A stretch of 13,341 bases of DNA from a bacterium (GTDB lineage: Bacteria > Krumholzibacteriota > Krumholzibacteriia > JACNKJ01): assembly GCA_014382085.1 (NCBI GenBank), contig JACNKJ010000161.1, positions 1-13,341 on the forward strand, in the 5' to 3' direction. Shown here in pieces: positions 7,645 to 13,341 of the stretch; position 1 is the stretch's first letter, and each line of letters begins with the position of its first letter. Below the pieces are notes generated by a model. That model ran no database searches. It was not told the DNA's origin and saw only the letters and a list, made by a program, of their open reading frames with translations. A program made the position numbers and the translations under genes.

Positions 7645-8687
7645 ACGGACTGGCATTTCTGCGCGAACGCGGCGAGGTTCTTTTGCGCAAGCCCGGCGGC
7701 GGCTTGGAGAATCTTCAAAGCTGGGTAACTCTCAAGCGCAATCTGCAGGAACCCTTTCCCGCCATTCTCGATGCTGACAAGCGCCGCGATCTGCGAAGCC
7801 GCCTCTTCGATTTGCTCGGCGGTCAGGAGTCTCTTGCGGACGGTGTTTTTATTGAGCTTGAATCCTTAGAGCGCTATGAGCGCATCTATCTCTACGAACG
7901 GCGACTTATCGGAACTGATAGTTTGGTGAACCCACTGGGGCGCGGTTTAGCCCTGTCACAGGATGGGCACTTGGCCGTACTTGTGGGAGAAGAGGATCAT
8001 TTGCGTATCCAGTGCCATCGCCCCGGCTTGGCCATGGAAGACGCCTTCCTCTGTGCAGATAATTTCGACGCATCCCTGGAGCAGCACTGTCGCTATGCTT
8101 TCAGCGAGGTCTTCGGTTACCTCACCGCCTGCCCCAGTGAGGCGGGCACGGGGCTGCGTACCTCGGTTCTTTTGCATATGCCGGCTCTGGCGCTGCAAGG
8201 AGAGTTGCCGAAGATCATCCGGGGGCTTCTGGCGCTGAAACTGGCCATCCGCGGGACTCTGGGGGAGACGCAGGGCGCTCCTGGAGCTTGGTTGCTCCTG
8301 TCCAATAGTCGCAGTCTCGGACAAGCCGAGCAGGATTATGTGGAAGGCCTGGATCATGCGGTACGGAGGCTGTTATCCTTCGAAGATAAGGCCCTGGAGC
8401 GGGCCCTGCTGGAGGCACGGAGCTTGCTCGAAGATGAAGTCGGCAAGGCTCTTAAAGCCGTGGAAGAGGCCGAGGAAATTACCAGCCTGCAAGCAGTTGC
8501 GCTCCTGGGAACCCTGAGATTGGGAAGTCGGGCCGGCCTGCTGCCCACGCTGGATTCCGCGCGTTTGGGCCCTCTCGAGGCGGGCGTGATGCCGGGGCAT
8601 TTACAGGTGATGGAGGGGAAGCCGCTGGAAGATTCGGAGCGCAGGGCCCGTAGAGCGGAGACTCTGAAAAGCTGGCTCTTCACTTAA
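7641..8687 (+). CDS. mcsB: McsB-like protein-arginine kinase, divergent nucleotide-binding motif
   Basis: Belongs to the ATP:guanido phosphotransferase family. McsB phosphorylates arginines in proteins, marking them for ClpCP. The 348 residues are slightly fewer than B. subtilis McsB (about 363). Conserved elements: EEDHLRIQC at 117-125 (catalytic-loop Glu and Arg122), YLTACPSEAGTGLR with the catalytic-region Cys164 and Arg173, and IRGTLGE with Arg204 and Glu209, followed by LSN. Departures: the usual N-terminal SSRIRLARN reads QSWVTLKRN at 26-34, so both arginines of the R-x-R phosphate-binding motif are missing. CPTN reads CPSE. The C-terminal RDxxRA phosphoarginine-sensing motif reads RRARRA at 334-339. 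GTG start with AGGAGGAG at 7631-7638; it overlaps the mcsA stop. It may be an active variant, a weakened kinase or a pseudokinase; the intact frame and retained core residues argue against decay. Confidence 0.9.
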   Translation: MNGLAFLRERGEVLLRKPGGGLENLQSWVTLKRNLQEPFPAILDADKRRDLRSRLFDLLGGQESLADGVFIELESLERYERIYLYERRLIGTDSLVNPLGRGLALSQDGHLAVLVGEEDHLRIQCHRPGLAMEDAFLCADNFDASLEQHCRYAFSEVFGYLTACPSEAGTGLRTSVLLHMPALALQGELPKIIRGLLALKLAIRGTLGETQGAPGAWLLLSNSRSLGQAEQDYVEGLDHAVRRLLSFEDKALERALLEARSLLEDEVGKALKAVEEAEEITSLQAVALLGTLRLGSRAGLLPTLDSARLGPLEAGVMPGHLQVMEGKPLEDSERRARRAETLKSWLFT

Positions 8688-8719
8688 GAGCATACTGGAA
8701 ATTAGGAAGGTAAAGCTCG

Positions 8720-11185
8720 ATGAACGATCGATTTACAGAACGTGTGAGAAAGGTCCTTTTCCTCGCCCGAGACGAGGCGAGCCGCCTTCAACACGAGTAC
8801 ATCGGCACCGAGCACCTGCTCCTGGGCATTGTCCGGGAAGGGGAAGGAATTGCCGCCAAGGTCCTGAAAACTATGGGCTTGGATTTTGAGCAGATCCGCT
8901 TGGCTGTGGAAAAATTGGTGTCGGCCACCGGCGGCACCGTGATGATCGGCGAAATTCCCTTCACCCCGAGAGCCAAAACCGTTCTGGAATTGGCTGTGGA
9001 GGAAGCCCGACTCTTGGGACACAACTACGTGGGCACCGAGCATCTGCTCCTGGGACTCATTCGCGAGGGCGAGGGTGTGGCTGCCCGTGTGCTCTTGGAC
9101 CTGGGCGCAGACCGCAAGAAAGTGCGCGAAGAAGTTCTCAAGCTTCTGGGCAGCGACGGGGGCAAGGGTTCCACCTCTTCCAAAGGCCAGAGCGAAACAC
9201 CGGCCCTCGACCAGTTCGGACGCGATCTCACCCGCATGGCTGCCGATGGGAAAATGGATCCCATCATCGGTCGCGACAAAGAGATCCAGCGCATCATCCA
9301 AATACTGTCGCGTCGCAAGAAGAATAACCCCGTGCTCATCGGTGAACCTGGTGTAGGCAAGACGGCCATCGCCGAGGGTTTGGCCCAGCACATCGTGGAG
9401 AAGCGTGTGCCCAAGATTTTGTTGGGCAAGCGCATCTGCACGCTTGATCTGGCCAGCGTCGTGGCCGGCACCAAGTATCGTGGACAGTTCGAGGAACGGC
9501 TCAAAGCGGTCATCAACGAAATTCGCGAGTCCGACGAAGTGATCATCTTCATCGACGAATTGCATACCATCGTTGGGGCCGGCGGCGCGGAGGGTGCCAT
9601 TGACGCATCCAACATGCTCAAACCCGCACTCTCGCGAGGCGAGCTCCAGTGTGTGGGGGCCACGACCCTCGACGAATACCGCAAGCACATCGAAAAGGAT
9701 GGCGCCCTGGAACGCAGATTCCAGATGGTACTTGTGAACCCACCCAGCGAAGAAGAGGCAGTGGAGATTCTCCGCGGCCTGCGCGAGAAGTACGAGGTGC
9801 ACCATCGGGCTACCATCACCGATAGTGCTTTGGAAGCCGCGGTGAAGATGAGCAATCGCTACCTGAGCAATCGCTTCCTGCCGGACAAGGCCTTCGATGT
9901 CATTGACGAAGCCGGCAGCCGGGCGCGACTCGCCAAGAGTTCGATTCCCAAGGAACAACTAACCCTGGAAAAAGAAATCGAGCAGGTCGAGAAGCAGAAG
10001 GAAGTGGCCATTCAGAGCCAGGATTTCGAAAAGGCCGCAGGCCTGCGCGACAGCGAGAAAGATCTACGCGCCAAGCTGGAAGAGATGAAATCCAGTATCG
10101 AAGAGCAGGACAGCGAGGAACGCGCCTTCGTGGATGTTAAGGAAATCGCCGCGATCATCAGCGAGATGACGGGCATTCCCGTTTCCAGCGTCGAAGAAAA
10201 AGAGGGCGAGAAGCTGTTACGTATGGAAGAGCATCTGGCCAAGAGAGTGGTGGGGCAGGAAGAGGCTATCGAAGCCATTTCCACCGCCATCAGGCGCAAC
10301 CGCGCTGGGCTGCGAGACCCGCGCCGACCCATCGGATCTTTCTTCTTCTTGGGGCCCACGGGCGTTGGCAAAACCGAATTGGCTCGTGCCCTAACGCGTT
10401 TTCTCTTCGACAGTGAAGATCGTCTCATCCGCATCGACATGTCCGAGTACATGGAGAAACACTCGGTGAGTCGTCTCAGCGGTGCACCTCCGGGATACGT
10501 GGGCTACGAAGAGGGCGGCTACCTCACCGAGAAGATCCGCCGAAATCCCTATTCCGTGCTTCTCTTGGACGAGATGGAGAAGGCTCATCCCGATGTCTTC
10601 AACATCCTCCTGCAGATTCTGGAAGACGGGCAGCTTACCGACAACTTCGGGCGCACCGTGGACTTCAAGAACTGCGTGGTCATCATGACCAGCAACGTGG
10701 GCGTGAAGGATCTGCAGGATCACAAGCCCCTCGGCTTCTCGCTCAGCCAGGATACGGGCAAGGATCGAGAGATGAATCGCAATCTGATGGAATCGCTCAA
10801 GCGCACCGTGGCACCGGAATTTCTCAACCGAATCGACGAGACCATTGTCTTCCACAGTTTGGGTCGCGAGGAAATGGACAGCATCCTCAATATCTTCGTT
10901 TCCGAGCTGAAAGAGCGCCTGGCCGAGCAGGATTTCATATTCAATCTGGACGAACCTTCGCGGGAACTGCTCATTGACCGCGGTTTCGATCCCTCTTTGG
11001 GAGCCAGACCCCTTCGCAGGGCTCGCCAGCGATATTTGGAAAATCCCCTTTCGGAAAAAATCCTTAGCGGCAAGATTCGCAAAGACAAGGAGATCCGCAT
11101 TTCAGTGGAGAAGGGCGAGCTGGTTTTCTCCCAGGGAGGCGACCGCCCCTCAAAGGTGGAGGAACCGGTGGAAGAAATCGGCTAG
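8720..11185 (+). CDS. clpC: ATP-dependent Clp protease ATP-binding subunit ClpC
   Basis: Hexameric AAA+ unfoldase that feeds substrates to ClpP. The 821-residue length is normal. The N-domain double repeat carries GTEHLLLGIVREGEG (E31) and GTEHLLLGLIREGEG (E107). These glutamates match the B. subtilis phosphoarginine-docking residues E32 and E106. The first AAA+ domain has Walker A GEPGVGKT at 208-215 and Walker B FIDE with D279 and E280. The M-domain contains a UVR motif at about 424-459, typical of ClpC and absent from ClpA. The second AAA+ domain has GPTGVGKT at 545-552 and LLLDE with D617 and E618. LGF at 671-673 is the ClpP-binding tripeptide. It begins 32 bases after mcsB with AGGAAGG at 8704-8710 and is followed by a terminator, so it ends the operon. 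No clpP is in the window. Confidence 0.98.
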   Translation: MNDRFTERVRKVLFLARDEASRLQHEYIGTEHLLLGIVREGEGIAAKVLKTMGLDFEQIRLAVEKLVSATGGTVMIGEIPFTPRAKTVLELAVEEARLLGHNYVGTEHLLLGLIREGEGVAARVLLDLGADRKKVREEVLKLLGSDGGKGSTSSKGQSETPALDQFGRDLTRMAADGKMDPIIGRDKEIQRIIQILSRRKKNNPVLIGEPGVGKTAIAEGLAQHIVEKRVPKILLGKRICTLDLASVVAGTKYRGQFEERLKAVINEIRESDEVIIFIDELHTIVGAGGAEGAIDASNMLKPALSRGELQCVGATTLDEYRKHIEKDGALERRFQMVLVNPPSEEEAVEILRGLREKYEVHHRATITDSALEAAVKMSNRYLSNRFLPDKAFDVIDEAGSRARLAKSSIPKEQLTLEKEIEQVEKQKEVAIQSQDFEKAAGLRDSEKDLRAKLEEMKSSIEEQDSEERAFVDVKEIAAIISEMTGIPVSSVEEKEGEKLLRMEEHLAKRVVGQEEAIEAISTAIRRNRAGLRDPRRPIGSFFFLGPTGVGKTELARALTRFLFDSEDRLIRIDMSEYMEKHSVSRLSGAPPGYVGYEEGGYLTEKIRRNPYSVLLLDEMEKAHPDVFNILLQILEDGQLTDNFGRTVDFKNCVVIMTSNVGVKDLQDHKPLGFSLSQDTGKDREMNRNLMESLKRTVAPEFLNRIDETIVFHSLGREEMDSILNIFVSELKERLAEQDFIFNLDEPSRELLIDRGFDPSLGARPLRRARQRYLENPLSEKILSGKIRKDKEIRISVEKGELVFSQGGDRPSKVEEPVEEIG

Positions 11186-11187
11186 TA

Positions 11188-11204
11188 AGCGCTTTACAAG
11201 CGCT
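11188..11204. repeat. short perfect inverted repeat after clpC
   Basis: AGCGCTT and AAGCGCT are separated by TAC, two bases after the clpC stop. The seven-base stem could form a small hairpin in the transcript, perhaps protecting the mRNA end upstream of the main terminator. No T-tract follows, so it is not called a terminator itself. An operator role is possible but unsupported. Confidence 0.5.
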
Positions 11205-11231
11205 GGCCCTTCCCCTAAATTCGCATTGAAG

Positions 11232-11259
11232 AAACGGCTCCTTGTGAGCCGTTTTCTTT
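11232..11259 (+). terminator. intrinsic terminator of the clpC transcript
   Basis: A perfect nine-base stem, AAACGGCTC pairing with GAGCCGTTT, encloses the loop CTTGT and runs into a T-rich tail (TCTTT). It lies 46 bases after the clpC stop and before bamA, so it should separate the two transcription units, at least partly. The A-rich left side also gives weak symmetry on the other strand, but no minus-strand gene is near. Confidence 0.85.
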
Positions 11260-11292
11260 GAATGCCGATTATTCCCTTTCCCCCTGTGTAAA

Positions 11293-13341
11293 ATGGCAAA
11301 AATCTCAAAGACCCTCGCCATCGTCTGCCTGGCCCTTCTGGTCGGAGCAGGATCCAATGCCCAAAGCGTTGTGGATTCACTCACTGTCGAGGGGCTCCGC
11401 TTCGTGGCTCCCCAGCGGGTGCTGCTCGAATTCGGCGTGGAGCAGGGCGACGTGCTCGACTCCGGCAAAGTGGCGGATGGAATTCAACGCCTCTACCGAA
11501 CCGGGCGCTTTCAGTCTGTGGATGTGGGACTTGAGCAATTGGGCGAGGCTTCCGTCATGCTCATCCTCAAGGTGAACGAGCATCCGCGTCTGGATGAACT
11601 GAAGTGGGAAGGGCTCAAGAAGATTGACAAGAAGGATCTCGAAGAAAAGATCCGCTTGAAAGAGGGGGCCTATCTGCGCCCACTTCTGGTGAGCCAAGCC
11701 GAGCAGACCATTATTGAACACTGCCAGGAGAAGGGCTATCACGCCGCCGCTTTAGAAACTCACCAGGAAGAAGATGAAGGAAAGGTTCGCCTGACATTCG
11801 AGTTGAACGAAGGTAAGAAGTCGAAGGTCAGCAAGCTGCAGTTCGAAGGCAACCAAGCCTACGACAAGAACAAATTACAAGACGTGGTCAAAACCAAACC
11901 CAAGTCCTTCTGGCGTCCAACCAGCTGGTTCAACAGCAACGCCTATCAGCCTGACAGCCTCTCATTGGATCTGGATCGCCTGGTGGATTTCTATCAGGAC
12001 GAAGGCTACCTGGACATACGCGTGCTCGAAATGCAGGAGACATTCTCGGAAGACCAGGAAAACGTAACCGTCACCTATCGCCTGGAAGAGGGGCAGCAAT
12101 ATGCCTTCGGCGAGATCACCTGGACGGGCAACAGCGTGGTGGGCGATTCCACCGTGGCCTGGAACTTCCCCTTCGAGGCCGGCGAAATCTATGACGGCCG
12201 CGCACTGGACATGGCTCGTTTCAACCTTTCCAGCGAGTACCACAATCTCGGTTATCTCTACAGTCAGGTGAAGGTGGACCGTCTCATCAACGGGGACCGC
12301 GTGAACCTGGCCCTTCAGATCTACGAAGGACCGCTGGCCCGCGTGCGCGAAATCATCGTAGCAGGCAACGACAAAACATTGGACAAGGTCATCCGCCGCG
12401 AGGTGCGCATCTTCCCCGGTGAACTCTTCAGCCGGGACAAAGTCGAGCGCAGCTATCGCGACATCTTCATGCTCCGCTTCTTCGACGACGTGCGATTCGA
12501 GCCCAAGGCCGATCCGGCCACGGGTGAAGTGGACCTGGTCTATCGTGTGGTGGAGCGCAGCTCCGGACAGTTCGGCGCCGGCGTCACTTACAGCGAAGCC
12601 ACCAGCTTCTCGGGCTTCATTCAGCTGGGAACGCCCAATTTCCGCGGGCGTGGACAGAACGTGAATTTCAATTGGGAATTCGGTAGCCGGGTGAGTTCCT
12701 TCAATATTCAGTTCGTAGAACCCTGGTTCATGGATCGGCCCATCAGTTTGAGCGGATCCATCTACAATACGCGCAGCAATCTGTATCGGGAATACTACGA
12801 GGATCGCAAGGCCGGTTTCTCAGTGGGAATCGGACGGCCCTTGCCATGGCTGGATCATTCGCGTGTGAGCATGTCTTATCGCCTCGAGAGCCTGAATATC
12901 TTCAATTTCACCGACGAATATCTGGCCCTGGGTGGCACGCTCAACGATCGGGATTGGCCACAAATCGAGAGCAGTGTAACTTTCCTTTTCCGCCGCAATT
13001 CCACGGACAGTCCCTTCCTTCCGAGGCGGGGGAGCAACTTCCGCTTCAGCGCTCAATTCTCGGGCGGCGTGTTGGGCGGCAAATTGCATTTCCAGAAATA
13101 CGAAGCCAAGTACACCTGGTATCAGAAAATGCTCGGGCCCTTCGTACTTCGCTATCACCAAACACTGGGCCTAGTGGACGGACTGGATCGTCCTGACCAG
13201 GTGCCCGACCACGAGCGTTTCCGCTTGGGCGGGAATCGTCTTCTACCCTTACGTGGTTACGACGATTACTCCATTGTGCCCAAGGGCAACAGCGCATTTC
13301 TGGGTGGCCGGGCCATGACCACGGGGACCGTGGAATTGGTG
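11293..13341 (+). CDS. bamA: outer membrane protein assembly factor BamA (3'-truncated)
   Basis: Central component of the BAM complex that inserts beta-barrel proteins into the outer membrane. The frame is open from ATG 11293 through the last base (683 codons), with no stop in the window. Residues 1-22 form a signal peptide: KISK, a hydrophobic core LAIVCLALLVGA, and a likely signal peptidase I site near SNA-QS. Five POTRA domains follow at about 23-98, 99-177, 178-269, 270-348 and 349-422, each with the conserved G..Y or G.Y turn pattern and periodic hydrophobics. The barrel starts near 423 (SSGQFGAGVTYSEATSFSG), includes the strand with QFVEPWFMDRP, and reaches loop 6 with LRGY at 653-656, the conserved lid motif with Arg654. 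The last strands are outside the window. Five POTRAs favour BamA over TamA, which has three. No Shine-Dalgarno sequence is visible before this ATG, but no better start gives the signal peptide. Confidence 0.95.
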   Translation, partial: MAKISKTLAIVCLALLVGAGSNAQSVVDSLTVEGLRFVAPQRVLLEFGVEQGDVLDSGKVADGIQRLYRTGRFQSVDVGLEQLGEASVMLILKVNEHPRLDELKWEGLKKIDKKDLEEKIRLKEGAYLRPLLVSQAEQTIIEHCQEKGYHAAALETHQEEDEGKVRLTFELNEGKKSKVSKLQFEGNQAYDKNKLQDVVKTKPKSFWRPTSWFNSNAYQPDSLSLDLDRLVDFYQDEGYLDIRVLEMQETFSEDQENVTVTYRLEEGQQYAFGEITWTGNSVVGDSTVAWNFPFEAGEIYDGRALDMARFNLSSEYHNLGYLYSQVKVDRLINGDRVNLALQIYEGPLARVREIIVAGNDKTLDKVIRREVRIFPGELFSRDKVERSYRDIFMLRFFDDVRFEPKADPATGEVDLVYRVVERSSGQFGAGVTYSEATSFSGFIQLGTPNFRGRGQNVNFNWEFGSRVSSFNIQFVEPWFMDRPISLSGSIYNTRSNLYREYYEDRKAGFSVGIGRPLPWLDHSRVSMSYRLESLNIFNFTDEYLALGGTLNDRDWPQIESSVTFLFRRNSTDSPFLPRRGSNFRFSAQFSGGVLGGKLHFQKYEAKYTWYQKMLGPFVLRYHQTLGLVDGLDRPDQVPDHERFRLGGNRLLPLRGYDDYSIVPKGNSAFLGGRAMTTGTVELV

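Noticed and set aside
8702..9958. Long minus-strand open frame (418 codons) opposite clpC
   Set aside because: It mirrors codon periodicity of clpC, has no recognisable domain, and lies wholly opposite a certain gene.
11188..11204. AGCGCTT/AAGCGCT palindrome as a second intrinsic terminator
   Set aside because: The stem is only seven bases and is followed by GGCCCTTCC, not a T-tract.
1..13341. CRISPR arrays, insertion sequences, tRNA or rRNA genes, prophage or defence genes
   Set aside because: No regularly spaced repeats, transposase motifs, cloverleaf or rRNA segments were seen. Conserved housekeeping genes fill nearly all of the window.

Overview
The window is a densely packed run of ten plus-strand genes from a moderately GC-rich bacterium. 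It has two membranes: it carries a LolC-type permease, a LolD ATPase and BamA. It also carries a McsA/McsB/ClpC set best known from Firmicutes, here without a ctsR repressor gene. I cannot name the phylum. A deep-branching Gram-negative lineage, such as one in or near the Fibrobacterota-Chlorobi-Bacteroidota group, is a low-confidence inference from the gene mix.

Layout. (1) 1-2809: the 3' part of polA, then coaE, then prfB. coaE and prfB each overlap the preceding stop codon. prfB carries the classic autoregulatory +1 frameshift site (CTT TGA C) and is read as one 371-residue RF2. (2) 2806-4721: a YjbQ/UPF0047 gene lies between prfB and lysS, which are direct neighbours in E. coli. (3) 4724-7071: a lipoprotein-release pair, a single LolC/E-like permease (GTG start, with a C-terminal extension of about 150 residues predicted to hold four extra membrane helices) and LolD. 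(4) 7123-11185: mcsA (zinc-finger/UVR adaptor), a divergent mcsB, and clpC, followed by a hairpin-plus-T-tract terminator at 11232-11259. (5) 11293 to the end: a 3'-truncated bamA with signal peptide, five POTRA domains and most of the barrel.

How they fit together. polA to lysS is housekeeping: replication and repair, CoA synthesis, translation termination and tRNA charging. lolCD and bamA serve the outer membrane. Between them sits a protein quality-control cassette in which McsA and McsB would mark proteins with phosphoarginine and ClpC, with a ClpP encoded elsewhere, would unfold and degrade them. ClpC keeps the phosphoarginine-receptor glutamates and a ClpP-binding LGF tripeptide. McsB keeps the core catalytic Glu, Cys and Arg residues but lacks the N-terminal R-x-R nucleotide-binding motif and has an altered RDxxRA allosteric motif. 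This CtsR-less, McsB-variant cassette in an envelope-biogenesis neighbourhood is the most interesting signal here. A tyrosine at the ddNTP-discrimination position of DNA polymerase I is the second.
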